Shown: piece by piece, positions 24,230 to 37,254 of the stretch
Position numbering within the stretch: the stretch's first letter is position 1
Layout: each line of letters begins with the position of its first letter
Assembly: GCA_973895155.1 (NCBI GenBank)
Contig: OZ316896.1
Span: 17,112,001 to 17,176,000, forward strand
DNA from: Marsupella aquatica
Taxonomy: Eukaryota; Marchantiophyta
Length of the DNA stretch: 64,000 nucleotides
Reading direction: 5' to 3'
The notes under the pieces: generated by a model
Database searches by the model: none
What the model was told of the DNA's origin: nothing
The model's input: only the letters and a program-made list of their open reading frames with translations
Position numbers and translations under genes: made by a program

Positions 24230-27016
24230 ATCGAAATCCAGATGGCCCGATCCTACCAGCCGGTCTCCGAGAACGCTGTTGATCATAATCGAGACTTTAA
24301 GCACTCGAACAGCACCAGCTGTGCTCTGCTTCGCTTTGGTGCGAATGAAAAGTGAATTAGTTTGAACTGAGCTTGGACTGGAGTTCTCCCAATCAGCCAT
24401 GAAGCTCGTATGTATAGAAGAAGTGGCACAACGGTGGGACTAGAGGCTTACTCTACCAAATCTGCCAATCGTGAAGGGTTCTCAATGGGGCTAGAAGGAG
24501 ATGCGTGGGTTTGCCGTCCTGGCTGTGGCTTTATGTGTTCGTAGGAGGAAATTAAACAGTAGCTATCTACGAATATGGGAGTCCTTCTGTAGGGCTCATC
24601 CTTGGACTGTTGTGTGTCGAGAATTCCCAATTACCGCAGCAATCCAGCTAGTTGATGTCAACTCCGATTTGGGTTGTCTGCGACAAGATGGATTGTAGTT
24701 ATGATGTTGTCCAGTAGAGCAATGTGAACGTGTGCTACCTGAATATAGACTACTCGGTCATGCAGAGTAGAATGTTTGTCAATTAATGTATCAATTGAGA
24801 AGACGGTAAGAGTACTGTTGGAATGGGGAATTGTGGAAGTGGCACTCATTCTACGAAGCCTTGTGGGTGCTGTCCAATTGTTTGTCCTCAAAGAGTCACG
24901 AAAAAGGAGCCTCGCACGAGGCTGTTGAGCGCCATGAGGCCGGATAACCGACGTGTTACTCAATTATACCCTCCGGTACAAGATACCATTTCAACCAAGC
25001 CAAAATATATATTACAGGGATGTCATGTACAGCCAGGAATACCGCTCTGAAGTATCCCATTTATTACCGTTCTGAAGTATCCCATTGGAAGCACCGCTAT
25101 GTATGGTCCATCTTGATACAAACAGCTGGTATGTACCTCTCAGCAAGTGTGGCTGTGACCACTCACAACTCACTTCAAGGCATTCAATTCAGTACCCTGG
25201 GTCACGTCGAAATACATTACAACCATTAGAGTCATACGAGAAAGAAAGTGTGAAATGAAAGGACCATCACTCCTTTGATGTCCAAAACAATGATGAACTG
25301 TCAACTCCGATAATCGTTGTTGTTAAGCCCAAAAAACGAGTGACGGTCAATTCTGGACAGAAACAGATTGACTCATGAAACTTTGGTCGAGGTAGTGGGG
25401 CAACGCCGTGAACTCTAAGTTGTCTCACTCTCGAGGTTTCTCTGATTTGGCCACACTAAGTACAACTCTATCGAACACAAAAGAAGACAATGGTCTCTTG
25501 TGCTGACCTTCATTGTGGTTTCCAAATTCGTGACGTACACCACTAATTAAAGCCGTCCGAGAGAACTCGACAGACATAAGACATGCTGACTTCTGTGCAA
25601 AAGTTAAATTAAAATGGCACTACAAAGTAGTAAGCACGCTCTTTACACCATTTCTACCTGTAATTTCTGGATGGCGATAGCCATGAGGTTTGTGGCTCCA
25701 AACCTCCAAAGTTTCCATCACTATTTGCTTATTCGTCCAAAACTCTCATCCACCAGGCCGTTCTTATAGTAATCTGTAGGGTTCAGTGAACTTCTCCGTA
25801 AACTCTGGTTCACGGGAGAGTCATCTGCACGTCTGAATCATGTTTTATTGTTGGGGCACGATATACGGGAATGACACTCGAGGTGGAAGTCAGGAATGTT
25901 GCTCGCAAGGTCATTGGGTCCCTGTGACCATGAGTCCCGGAGGAAGTCGAGACAACTGAGAGTTACAGTGGTGACATCTGATCCTGCTGCCCACGATCTG
26001 ATAGGCGCAACGTGGATCCACTCACTTTTCTCACATGTTAGTGTTTTGGGAATAGTCTTTGCGGGAACTCATATTTCAGCCTAGCACAAGTCTACACTTG
26101 TAAGCCAGACTTTTTGGAAAACTAGTGTTACGGATCAAAGTAATTTCCATCTGTCAATTGTTCCCTTTCTAGGGTGGATTGTAAGCAGGAATCGTCCAGA
26201 GATCAAAATCATGGATGTTGTTGTAGGGGTTGAAGATTGAGCCTTGCCTTTGGGTTTTCTATGAGATTCGAATTCACGGCTAGTTAAGCTCTGGTTTCGC
26301 TGCTCGTGACATATTTGGGGACCATTAGAGCTTTCATAGTCGCAGGCTTACAATCCCCTGCCAGGAACATGTTGAGATATACTGTGCTAAGTTATGTGAG
26401 TGTTTCCCTGCGTTATGAAGCGTTTCTTATGCTCGTCGTTGCATATCTCTCACATACAGATAGGTGCTCGAAGCAGAGAGAACACAGCAATGTCGAGATT
26501 GAATTGAAACGTTACACAGAGAAACCCAGCTTTCGTCAATGTCCATTTACAAACCTGATTTAACGGAAACCTTCAGAAGCTTAGTACAGAGCCCCCAAAT
26601 ACAAATGGCGACACAGTCAAGATAAGCAAGAAAAAGTGAAAGAACTTGCTTTAGTCCTGCTCAACGATGAAGCCCGGAGCCGTGAAGACCAATTTACTCG
26701 AGCCACCTCAAAATTTATTGGGAAAGCAGAAGTCACCTAAATACAAACGATTTCTTCTCTACCGGAAGAATGCCCTGCCCACCAGTCCTTGAGGATTCAC
26801 TTCAATACAGATTTCCAAGGTGATCTTTTGAAAATACGTCAAGTCAATTCCTCACTGAATAGAGCACCCAACAAATTTGGGGTACAGGGTAAGACGTTCA
26901 GGACCTATCTACAGATGTTTCATTCAATCTACAAAACGTTCTGTCCTGAACTCTTACCTTCTTACCTGTAGATTAGTTTTGTCAGATCTGTAGATAAAGG
27001 TTTCCACAAAACCTAC
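24230..27016. other. Intergenic, no gene called
   Basis: Several 60-100 codon frames exist, for example at 24823-25050 on the plus strand. None shows a domain, a convincing splice context or a strong composition signal. A tandem pair of CTGAAGTATCCCATT lies at 25049-25090. The right end probably contains the 3' region of the ZNF830 gene. Confidence 0.4.
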
Positions 27017-29730
27017 CTACAGATGTTTTGCTCTCCAATCTACGAAAAGTTTGTCCTCGTCACTTTCATCTGTTGAATCATCCTCTTCCTCTTCACTTAA
27101 TTGAGCCTGATCCATGTTTTCCAAGTGAACAGCTGCTTCTGCCTTCTGTTCTTGGCGTTTCCTGATTGCTTCAATTCTTTCGAATAGATTCCTGTATTTC
27201 CAAAGCATTACACAATCCCCATTGATATCGAGGAAATCTTCCAAGAACAGACGAAGTATGTATATCATTCTTTGGCTACAAATTAGACTCTGTCAAACAA
27301 AGGGCCTAAACTCATTTTGGTGTATGCAAGATACACATAGACGAACCCGTACACTTCGTGGTCAATTAAGGGACTAACAGAGGGGTGACGAGCCCCGGAA
27401 AATTGACGGGAGAAACCGAAGATTACTGATAAATCAAGTAAAACAAAAACCGGAGAAAAACGAAATCGCATGGCAATGACGGGTTTTCCTTAAATAACGA
27501 CCAAGCCGGACCACTTCGGACATTTTCAGAGTGGAGATCTTCAGCATACCTTTGCTCCATTTGTTCTAGTTCTTCTCTATCTTCTGCTGCGTCAAACTGC
27601 ACACGTTTCGGTAATAATAATGAGAAAAGGGAAAACTAGTGCTGCCTCAATATACGAACAGGGAAATGCAATTGCAGTTCATTGCAACAAAATCCGGGAT
27701 TGCCAAAAGCACCTCTTCCTCCTCCAGCCGAACATCTACACCCTTCACATCCTCATTAATTGACTTCCAAAATTGCTCGTACTCATCCCTTCAAATGATC
27801 GTCCAACAGAGGTCAGTGAGAAAATGAGAGGAACGAAGCATGACCTTGCGTAGCCTAAGAACGAACATTCCGTGGCAAAAGGTAAAATATATTGAAAAGA
27901 TATCAAGGTTCTTAACGGAAATTAAATCTCAAATCTTGAGTTTGGTGCGGGTAGACAAATTCTAGGAATTAGAGAGGAAGGGAGGGAGAAAAAGAAGGTG
28001 GCATACTGAGAGGACCCTGGGAACATGCATTCCAGACAAGATGCCAAATTTGTTAACAGCCTTCGGAAAAACCAGGGAGGTGAACGAAGGCTTACTGAAT
28101 GCTGATCTTGACGGGCTCAATTCCCCGAGCTCGAGAGTCAGCATCGGAATTATCGAAGAAGCCCTTTGGTAAAGCCCCCGTTGCACTAGGGGTCTCCTGG
28201 GAATGTTGGGTCGATGTTTGAGTTGATGGTTTTGCATCTACTCGCTGATTAGTGATCCTGAGTTCTGATTCACAATTGAGCCCAGCGGGATCAGCACTTC
28301 TTGACAGGCTTTGGGAACATCTATGATGTTTCTGCTCAGAATGTGTCTGACATAACTGTTATTCAACACTTTTTCTCAAGAGGTCTCGTAACCCTAAGCC
28401 TAAACGTATAGAAATTGGTTCCCCAGAGCGGTACTAGTAAATTTGGCTAGAGGTATTTCACACAAGACTTCACAGAAGAATTGACATTCTGGTAGGGGAT
28501 TGACAAACTTGAGCTTGAGCGTCCGCTTCCAGGGTTATCAGATGAAGCCCCCGGTCGAGCATCGAAGAAATCCCCCGGCAGCTCAGATGCCAGACGAGTC
28601 CGAGGGACAGCCATTTCCACAGGCGCTCTGGGAGGCTCACTCGGACTTGGTCCACGGACTGCTGCTGCTTTGGCCTTGAATTCGTCCACCGCCTGCATCC
28701 AAAACAAGGCCCCAGTCAGCACATTTTGAAAATGACAATGTGGTCATTCTTCCTTCATATGATTCAACGTGGCAACAACTGTTTATGACGACTTGCTTCT
28801 ATGATCATAGGGGCCCTAGATGCCATTGAAACAAAACAAACCGGCTAGGACTCAAAGCAATCTATCTCAAGCACCCACCGCCAAGAATTATCTCATTATT
28901 CCCCGGATGATTCCGAACCCCGGAACAGCGGAGTCCGGGATAAATCCTAACCTCCCATCTCATAAAACTTCGGTAATCCATTAAATCAGGTTCTCTGTGA
29001 ACTAGGCAAAGGAATACTGCATAAGAAAAATTGCAGTACTCAAAACCTAAAAACTTCAGATAGAAGAAGCGGTACAATGAGCGGTTAGAAAATGTACTGT
29101 TTTGTGTTGACGAGATTGAGTGTGGGCGGTCCATAGAGATTCAGATTTTACAGTGGTATTACACAGGTTGCACACAGGTTGTCCCAAGTCATTGTACCTG
29201 TCAAAAATCGTCGCCAGAAGAATGAGAGAATAAAAATGAATGAATGAATGAATTTGGCGTCCATGAGACCAAGAGAAAGCAATGTCTGCCAAGATTCAAG
29301 GTCACTCAACACAGAATGTGGACAGCAAAAACAGGAGATGAACTAGAGACCTACTCCCAGCTCAAAGCGACTTGCGAAGCAGTAGAATAAGTGGATTACA
29401 AAACCTAATCCCATTCCGGCCTAAAGCACAACTGTGCCAAAATGTGCCCTAACACCAAAACGTACTCTCTCCCGATAGCTCTAGAAATAAAAAGGCAAAT
29501 TGATGGCCAATGCATCCCCATTGTTTGCTAACGTGCGGAGAGTAATTTCCAATTGACGTTGGACACTTGAAACCTAAAGAATGCAAAGACATACATTGAC
29601 AGAGCAGTAGTAATATTGGAAAAAATCGACAATACACACACACATACCGGACAAGCGGGCTCTGGATTTTCTTCTCCCGATTTCGAACTGCTTCTCTCAC
29701 ACGCGATCGCATAAGAGCCTTGGAATCCAT
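27017..29730 (-). CDS. ZNF830 (CCDC16) homologue, nuclear zinc-finger coiled-coil protein
   Basis: Seven minus-strand exons: 29730-29648, 29197-29098, 28692 to about 28474, 28244-28096, 27788-27713, 27596-27550, 27191-27017. They give about 282 aa. Phases agree at every junction. The donor of exon 3 is the only uncertain border (28462 would also fit). The N-terminal basic segment MDSKALMRSRVREAVRNR is followed by a C2H2 finger CNLCNTTVKSESLWTAHTQ with the second His in SRQH. This is the ZNF830 arrangement (GQPVCxLCxxxVKSExLWxAHxxxxxHK). The middle is Pro/Ser-rich and contains LPxxFFD twice (LPGDFFDA, LPKGFFDN), typical of the family. Then comes a coiled coil (QFDAAEDREELEQMEQR) and an acidic end closing with DWRAKHL. 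Animal ZNF830 acts in the nucleus and associates with the spliceosomal XAB2 complex. Plant function is inferred. Confidence 0.85.
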
Positions 29731-30200
29731 CGATAGATCGCCGTGTATATATTCCTGTCCGTCACACCTCACTGACCCGTTTTGCAGCGGACCCAAAACT
29801 TCTGTCTCGCTTCAACTGCTGCAGAGCCTTCCAGAAGAAGTAGAAGACCTTTCAAAGCCTGGCCAGGTCTTCAAAACCGGTGATCCAGAGCTCGAAAACA
29901 ACGTCGAAAACAACATCAAAAACAACATCAAAAACAACATCAAAAACATGATGATTTTGATTCCCGGCCAGGTGACTGGTTGTACGTATGTCAGCGAGCA
30001 TTCCCTCTCAAATCGGCTGATCGTGCAGGAGCAATGTGAGAGAGTGCAGCAAACTGCTGAAACCCACAACAGCACAGGACGGTCGTCGTTGAAGCCACAG
30101 TTTTGGAGCTTGTCTGCTTTCAACTCCACTATGAGGCTGATATTTTATGGGGGACACTAAAATGCTTTGCATTGTCTACAATCATACTGTAGGTAACTAA
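29731..30200. other. 5' flank of ZNF830 with a 12-bp tandem repeat
   Basis: Upstream of the ZNF830 start, a run of AAAACAACATC units (29886-29950) encodes NNIK repeats in a plus-strand frame of 146 codons (29720-30160). The frame begins opposite exon 1 of ZNF830 and has no recognisable domain, so I read it as a chance frame across the promoter region. Confidence 0.4.
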
Positions 30201-30209
30201 CAGCAAGCT

Positions 30210-30555
30210 CTAAATCTCGAACTGTGCAGGGCACTATTCCATTGCGTTCTTCCACTTCCCTGAGTGAATCTGTTATTACACCACTAAGAGCTCTCAAGTT
30301 TGAGTTGATGTTGTTTTTTTTTGGTTGTTTTTTTTAAATTATTTTTAAGAGGAAATCTGCTCTAAATCTCGAACTATGTGATGTTTTGTTTTAAAATTAT
30401 TTTTAGAGGGAATCTGCTCTAAATCTCTAACTATGCAGGGCAGTATTCCATTGACTTCTTCCACTTCCCTGAGCGAATCAATTACACTAGCTCTCAAGTT
30501 TGTGTTAATGTTTTGTTTTGTTTTTTAACTGTTTTTAAGAGTAAATCTGTTTAAC
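30210..30555. repeat. Imperfect direct duplication, period ~205 bp
   Basis: Copies contain CTAAATCTC.AACT.TGCAGGGCA, TATTCCATTG, TTCTTCCACTTCCCTGAG and AGCTCTCAAGTTTG.GTT, at about 30210-30320 and 30418-30515. T-rich spacers follow each. No coding role is seen. Confidence 0.65.
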
Positions 30556-31225
30556 CTCACAGAAAGTGAATCTTACTATAAAAGCGCGAACGAAGTCTAC
30601 TCTTAAGGGCCTAGGGTCTAGAGTGAAGCCTCTAGACTGTAACCCCCTAGAGACAAAAGTGATCATGAATCTCAATTTAAAAATACTTAAAATGAGGATT
30701 AACAAAATAGCATAGAAATATTATTGTGCAATGAATTTTTTTTTCATATCTGTTTACGTTCAAGGAACGGGTAATCGGGCTAGTAGTCAACTACAACATT
30801 TGAACTCTAGACTTATGAGTCTCAACTCAAGTGAGTTATCACGCAGTCATGCCTCTTTGGGCTTGTGTTGATGTTTTTAAGAATAACAAGAACACTTGAT
30901 GCCTTCTCTAGGAGATATAAAAGATCATGTGACTTTAAGACAACATTTGCCAGTTGAACACTCTAGCCAAACAAACTGTCCAGATGGTATTTCAAGATAA
31001 GGTATGACCCTTGAAATTCTTGTTTGCTGGAAATTGGCTCAAGAAATGTACGCTTGTTTTTGTTCATGTGCACAAAATTGTCAAAAACACCATCAATAAA
31101 TGCCACGGTGCCCACTTCTAGGGCTTATGATTAGCCACTTCTGAGGATGATCTCAAATAGATACTCATGCAGAGACTTTATCCTGAGCTAGACTGATGGT
31201 CTAAATGTTCAACATGGACAGTACT

Positions 31226-31373
31226 CTTAAACCACACCTGCCACTATAAAAGTCTCATTTCATGTCTCACTACTCACCATAAAAGGTGGAACATTAGCAC
31301 CTTGAACCTGTGCTCTTTACAATGAGAGCTATGGGTTACCCGTAGCCCTTTATAGGGGCAGGTGTGATTTAAG
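31226..31373. repeat. 148-bp foldback with 25-bp arms
   Basis: The left arm 31226-31250 (CTTAAACCACACCTGCCACT..) pairs with the right arm 31349-31373, with three mismatches. The arm sequence resembles a recurring word in repeat A, AAACCACCACTGGCCATATAAAAGG at about 31828 and its inverse near 60340. It may therefore be the end of the same element family. Confidence 0.6.
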
Positions 31374-31814
31374 GCAAACTTCACATCATCAATTCATCAT
31401 CAAGAAGCTGATCTCAGCTTATTCACAGAGAAGCTCTCATATGTAAACAATCAGCTCAATGACACATCAAAATTTTGTTCTAGAGCAGTAACCAAGCTTT
31501 GGAAAATGCAAAACTTGGTCAGTGCAAGATTGTTTTTGATGCAAAATCTAGGGTGGATACATGTAGTTCAATTGTGTTGGAACAATGATGCAGGAAAGTC
31601 CTTGTTTTTCTTCAAGATTGAAGACAAAATTTCTATTTGAAGGAGTGCAATATGCCTTTTGCTTTTAAAGGGATTTTTTCCATTCTTTATAGGATTAGTA
31701 AGTGATATAAACAAGGAAACTATGATTGATTAGAGTTAGACCTAGCTAAGTCGTTTCTAAGTGCCAAGAGGGACACCGGAGTCATGATGACAAAAGGAAA
31801 GTCACTATTAAACC

Positions 31815-31975
31815 TCCATTGTCCCTGAAACCACCACTGGCCATATAAAAGGAGATGTGTCCAAGACTTCTCCCTTTTCCACATTCCTATCCTCTACCAT
31901 GAGACTTTGCTCCACAATTTCATGAAAAAATACTAAAACTGGTGAAATCTGTGGAACCAGGTTTTTGTCATGGCT
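31815..31975 (+). repeat. Dispersed repeat A, part 2 (inverted relative to 60218-60370)
   Basis: It matches the reverse complement of 60218-60370 through CCACTGGCCATATAAAAGGAG, GTCCAAGA, TGAGACTTTGCTCCACAA and AACCAGGTTTTTGTCATGG. No coding sequence is seen. With the 2470 and 60740 copies it defines a moderately repetitive family. Confidence 0.65.
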
Positions 31976-32470
31976 AGTGGCTCTTGAAGCAAAACTTGAT
32001 GGATAATTGAGTCAAAAAAGTTCTTGAAAACAGAAAAAGGTAAGCATAAAATGGCTATTTTGTACTGACTCCCAAAGCTTTGCAGACAGTGGCGGTTTGT
32101 GTACGATGCTAGATCTATCCAGGCATAAACTTATGTCCGTCATATGTTTTAGTGCTTATATTTCCTTTTGTGCTGCTTTTGTCATCATATCACTTTTTGT
32201 CAACAAAGAGTCACCAGTTATGCCTGGTTAAGAAGCAAGTCTGTGGAAGGCTTCAATCCGGGCTGGGGGGGACTTGACAGTCTTGAAGCACCCAAGCCGT
32301 GAGCGCGACATTTTTTGTCAGTGACAATTTTGAAAATACAAAGGGAAATAGGAAAAGTTGTTTACACTGTAAGCCTCTCCTTACAGACCTGTAAAATGGA
32401 CTGTAACCCTGTGTAAATCTAAGTTTTAGAACCCAGATTGACACCCAAATCAATTTGGATGACCCATGAA

Positions 32471-32520
32471 GTCCTCAAAACTTCTCCCTTCTAAATTGGC
32501 TTTGGAGAAGTTTTGAGGAC
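32471..32520. repeat. Hairpin, perfect 17-bp stem, 16-nt loop
   Basis: GTCCTCAAAACTTCTCC at 32471-32487 is the exact reverse complement of 32504-32520. It is isolated from any gene and of unknown origin. Confidence 0.75.
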
Positions 32521-35042
32521 ATCTCCTAGGGTGAACGTCTTGACTTAGAGACCCTGTAAATAAGGTGTACATAGGGAGTAATTAAGGAGTTGTAAACAAA
32601 CAATTTTATTCCCTTTCTGAGAGCTACATTTAGTCTACAGCAGTAGAAGCACCTGCTGGATGGGGACGAAGGGAAAATAAGATATAAGGACTGAAGGGAA
32701 ATAAGATATGCTGACATGGGTCGAGGATATGACGGTCTACACAAATTGTTAGTGTTTTAAATGTTATTTAAATAAAAAAGATGCATAAATCATTTGAATC
32801 ACAATCTTCCATCCCATGATTCAGGAGAGGGGGAATTTTGAGGAAATTAAGTTTTGAATTTGGGTTACTTGTCAGAAATGTGCTACTAAAGCCTATGAAT
32901 TCACCAAAGGAAATCTGCAACAAATTTCATACAAGGATTTCAATCACATACAATATGAATGAGATGTAATACAAGCATTTTTCCAACAGGATCGAGAACA
33001 AGTAGTGTGATCAGGGTTGTACTTTATACATCCTGAATAGGCTATGGTAGTGAATGAGACAAATAAGTCACATGTAAGGAACTTCTGTAGGTTATCACAT
33101 TTTAGTTGAATTCGTTTTTATACAATAAATGTTGGCCAAGTTAAAGCAGTCATCTCAGCAGTCATTAGAGTAGTCCATCAATGGAGACCTTTAAGTGGGC
33201 TTACTTAATTCTTACATCAGGATATTCTGCTTATTAGATGGGGATTTAGCAGAAGCTGGAGAAGTTATATATTGTTGTGTCTAAAGCCTGGACCCAAAAT
33301 TGCACATATTTCAAAATTTAAAATAAATATACTTAGTGTTTAAGTTAGAGCATTAAGTTATATGTCATTGCGCTCTAGTCTGTGCATAAGGTGTGACAAG
33401 TGGTGTGTAAAACGTGTGATCCAAACATGTGGAGTCATTAGGACAACCGGTAGTGGGTCTGGGAGGCCAGGACAAGGGACATCACCATCCACATTTAACA
33501 CTGGCAAGTGGCTCCAAATTAAACATTGTATCAGGTATTTCACTTATTCTGGAAAGTATCCCAAGATTGGAATATTGAAGTGTTTTGAAAATTCTAAAAT
33601 GAGGTAATGGAATATTTAGTGTAGGGTTATGGAATTTTCATATTCAAGCTTTGGAATGAATACTCAGGGCAAGCACCATTGAAATGTCAGTTGGGCAATT
33701 GAGGTCACCCTTTTAGATATTGAATAGAGTCTCAAAGCTATACATTTTGTTTACAACGGGCACACAATCATTCTCTAATGCAGGTGACCCGGATCAAATG
33801 GTCGGCCCACCAATTTGCCTACCCAAACTTTTATACCCAATTTTTTAGTGACTGGATGTCCGCAAAGAGTGTATAGTCTGATGAACTGCCAAGCAGTCGT
33901 TTGACTCAGGTTTGGACCCCCATTTTACGACACCCAATTTTGTGACACCCAATTTCCATTTATCCAACCAGATGTAGAGGTAGGATCCCCAAAAAAGTGG
34001 AAGTTTAAAATGGTCTAGGGTTCCCATGGTAGCAAGGCACAAAATGGAATTGATTCTTCATGTCCCTCGATCCAATGGAGTTGAGTTGGACATTGCAATC
34101 TCTGTGCGACAATCCTGAACTCTATCAAGAAAGTTTTAGGAAAAAGATGACACCAGAGAACTAGATACAAGAGAACTGAAGATAACTTGCAAGTAACAAA
34201 ATATGTGTGCCATTGACAAAGTGCACACAATTTTCCAAAGTAAATATTTTCATTCTTTACAGTACTGCTTGATGTTAGAAAAGGCATCCATCAAACCATC
34301 AATGTCGATGCCAAAATAATTTCAAACTCAGGGAAATCTATTTCATCACCTCCAAACACAATCATGTATCAAAACTCCGCGACAATGAAGTCCTGGGGGA
34401 AAATGACTCCACTACAACTACCTATGTTGACCACAAATATGTGGGAAAAATGACACATTCATTTCCCAAAACACTTTGGATGGAGGTAGTGACAAAATTA
34501 TCAAAGTACACCTCCTTCCACACAATATTGCTCTTCACCATGATTCAATTGAACTCTCCAGTTTGCCATTCACTTTTGAGAATGTACTCTAAACTAACCA
34601 ATCTTGTTTCTACCATCTCTTGACCTACAAACTAAATTAGATCACTAAGTGCACAATACGTCTGGTCCATGTCTGGTCAATATCATCCTTAGATTTTCTA
34701 ACCCAACCTATTACAGACCTCGTGTGTGGAAGATGCGTGATACAGTCATGAACGATCTGAATGCGTTAATTAGGCACCCAAATGTGGATCGATTATTGAA
34801 TTCGCGTGGACGTATTCATTCATGTTCATTTATTGGCTTGCTACATCTTAGAGAAAGTTTTGGTAGCAATGATGAGACGTTTCATATGTGCTAAAGGTTG
34901 CTGGCTATGGAGCGAGAGAGGAGCTGTTGCAAACGGATTTTAACTCAAGCTTATTTGTTCGTCCGATCGTAGCACAAGCAACAAGCCGTTACTTCAATTG
35001 AGATAGAAAAGTTCATATAATTTATTCTCGACACAGGAGAAG

Positions 35043-35624
35043 CTAATTGGAGCTGGATGGCTCACTTGCTCTCATCCGTCTCGTGATGAGGTCAATGGCA
35101 GCATTGGCTGACGAAAAAGCCCCATGAAAGCTTTGCTTAAAAGAAAATGTCTCCAAGTCCCTTACCATTTGCATCAATATATCTCCGACATCCAACTGCT
35201 CCTCTAATAGACAATAATAATAAACCTTCGCACAACGCTTGCTAATCTCCTCGTTGGCAGGCTCCGGACAGAACTCATCATCCAACCACTGGTGCAGTGC
35301 TCCTCTGAGCCATTCCGACTCCTGAGCTGCTACCTCTGGCACCACCTAAGCCTTTGGCACTGCCAAATCGGGCAGAAACACTCCCTCATTAGTCCTCTCA
35401 TCAGATGACACGCATCTCCTCGTCCGTCTCAGTTCAAGGGTTCCAACATTGTCTTGAAATGTGCCATTAGCGAAGCTCACTCTTGAGCAGTCGCGAAGAA
35501 ATCGACCTGTGTAAATGGATGCTACCTGTGAAGAAATACTGCTGCTACTGATATTGGATGATGACCAGCAAGAACCCCAACTCAACAGCACTGCAGGTGT
35601 AGTACCTACTCGAATGCAGGCCAT
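35043..35624 (-). CDS. Conserved plant protein of unknown function, probably plastid-targeted
   Basis: The C-terminal exon (35345-35043) reads through EFCPEPANEEISKRCAKVYY, a segment close to FHGAFSSANAAIDLI, and a short Ser-rich end. I recall this pattern from an uncharacterised conserved plant protein, but I cannot name the gene. The upstream frame ends in TAG directly before this exon. That is best explained by an intron from GTGAGC (35480) to TTAG (35346), joining phase 0 to exon 35624-35481. The 48-residue first exon starts MACIRVGTTPAVLL and is Ser-rich with few acids, like a chloroplast transit peptide. The total is 148 aa. An AG just upstream leaves open an earlier 5' exon. If the intron is not real, the TAG would make this a pseudogene. 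Confidence 0.65.
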
Positions 35625-36090
35625 AACTGGAAATTGATCAAGCTTCTTCACCTGAGTTCCAATCAATTGTAAATAATCAATAGTCAGACATCAACATTGT
35701 CGTTAAGCCATGGAGTCGAGCTGTGAGTGCAAAACAGCCCGCATCTTCACACATTATCAGCTCAAAGTTATTGGTCAAACTTGGAGCTCACTCAATTGCT
35801 ACATGTGCTTCACAGCAGATGGAAAGGCGTCAGCGTAGCAAACCACTTTCAGAGCTTTTCTCAACTTCGGATGGAACGCACAACTTTGATCTAGCTTCAG
35901 TTTTGCACAATCAGGTCCAAGTGGATATGTCACTCTGAAGTCCTGTATCTCTGCTCGATATATCGATCACAATTTTTATATCGTAGATAAGGAATTAGTG
36001 TGGACAGCAAATTAGTGGGATTGGATACCGTCCACACTAATTATAGTTGGGATTTATTACATGGATACATACACATTTTTGTGGTATTAG
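35625..36090. other. 5' flank of the plastid-protein gene
   Basis: No gene was identified. A 71-codon plus-strand frame at 35723-35938 has no recognisable features. Confidence 0.35.
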
Positions 36091-36094
36091 ATAC

Positions 36095-36322
36095 GTTACC
36101 ACTATTCTTAGTTACTTTCCCACTCTTTTCGGTTTGACAAGCCTAACGAGTCACGACAATTGACTCGTTCATTCATTTGTTAAATTGTTGAATCATTCCT
36201 CTAGTTACGTTACCACTCTTCTTAGTTACTTTCCCACTCTTTTTAGTTTGACAAGCCTAACGAGTCAAGACAATTGACTCGTTCATTCATTTGTTAAATT
36301 GTTAAATCCATTCCTCTAGTTA
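36095..36322. repeat. 114-bp tandem duplication
   Basis: Copies begin at 36095 and 36209 (GTTACCACT..TCTTAGTTAC), each containing GACAAGCCTAACGAGTCA.GACAATTGACTCGTTC. They are nearly identical. Within each copy AACGAGTCA..TTGACTCGTT forms a 9-bp inverted repeat. No coding role is seen. Confidence 0.8.
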
Positions 36323-37254
36323 CACTTGCTCAACGGATCCAAGATCTCCAGAGAATTCACGCTTTACTTACATTTGTTCTATCCATTCAGTTGATGCAAT
36401 CCTTTCATTTCGCTTTACTCATTTCTTCATTCATTCATTCGAAATTAACTACCCGGAAGGATACCAGGCCCTGGAGGACGAGCCAGAGATTGCTTACGCC
36501 TAGATAAAATACATGCTGCTCTGCTAAATGACTTGTGCTCCCTCGTTACGCACCCTTAAGCAGCAGTCCGACGAGGTGAAATAACTTAGGGAATTGAGCT
36601 TATTCCTTTCATGTCTTCCATTCACGCGTTCACAGCAGTGAGAAGTTCGGACCACCATACCTAAGAGAGAAAGTCGCTCTCGATGGCCCAGCCACGGACT
36701 GCTTCTGGCCCCAGATGGAAGAGCTCTGCAATACTGTCGAAGTATAAGCCGCAGCCGTCGTGAGCGACACCGCAGTCATGGCTACTAGTGATGTCACAAA
36801 CTCACCATCTCACAGATTCTCCCTCCTCCTCTTTCTCAGTCGTCCCTGCAGCAAATTCGGGAAAAAACGGTCCAGCCGAGGAATCAAAACTAGGCAGAAT
36901 TCAGACCCGAGTCGGATTTCACCGACAAACAAACACCGCGAGCACGAAAACAGCCAACCACCTTCCACGCGGAGTTAATCCGGGACTGATCGCTCAGGCC
37001 ACGAGCTGACTAAAACAGCACAAAATTGAGTGCGAAATCTCACCGACCGGCACGCAAAGCAAACACCGCAAGCTGTCTCTCGCAGAAGAAATGTGCGCAG
37101 ACACGGACCCCGAGCGCGGCAAACGAGAGATAGTGGAATGAGAAGATAGCTTTCTTCCTCTCCTGTGACTTGAGGAGTTGAGGCCCTCGGCCTCTCTCTG
37201 CATCTCTCGGAGGTCATGATGCCTCACTACACTACAGTAGTCTCTTCTCTCTTT
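36323..37254. other. Intergenic, no gene called
   Basis: Overlapping open frames on both strands between 36760 and 37350 are Ser/Arg-rich and unsupported by splice sites or family resemblance. Confidence 0.35.

Larger units (their letters stand above)
30560..34990. other. AT-rich intergenic block, no gene called
   Basis: This stretch holds fragments of dispersed repeat A (31815-31975), an inverted repeat at 31226-31373 and a hairpin at 32471-32520, listed separately. A block near 33780-33820 (GGTCGGCCCACCAATTTG) recurs inverted near 40525-40570. Short open frames are unsupported. Confidence 0.4.

Noticed and set aside
24823-25050. MGNCGSG... frame as an N-myristoylated protein
   Set aside because: Only the first residues fit a myristoylation signal. 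The remainder has no domain and there is no transcript or splice evidence.
29720-30160. 146-codon plus-strand frame with NNIK repeats
   Set aside because: It starts opposite exon 1 of ZNF830 and owes its length partly to a short tandem repeat. No homology was recognised.
30780-30850. Possible tRNA-like segment (TTGAACTC..GAGTC)
   Set aside because: I could not fold a cloverleaf with acceptor, D, anticodon and T arms. No tRNA gene was identified anywhere in the window.
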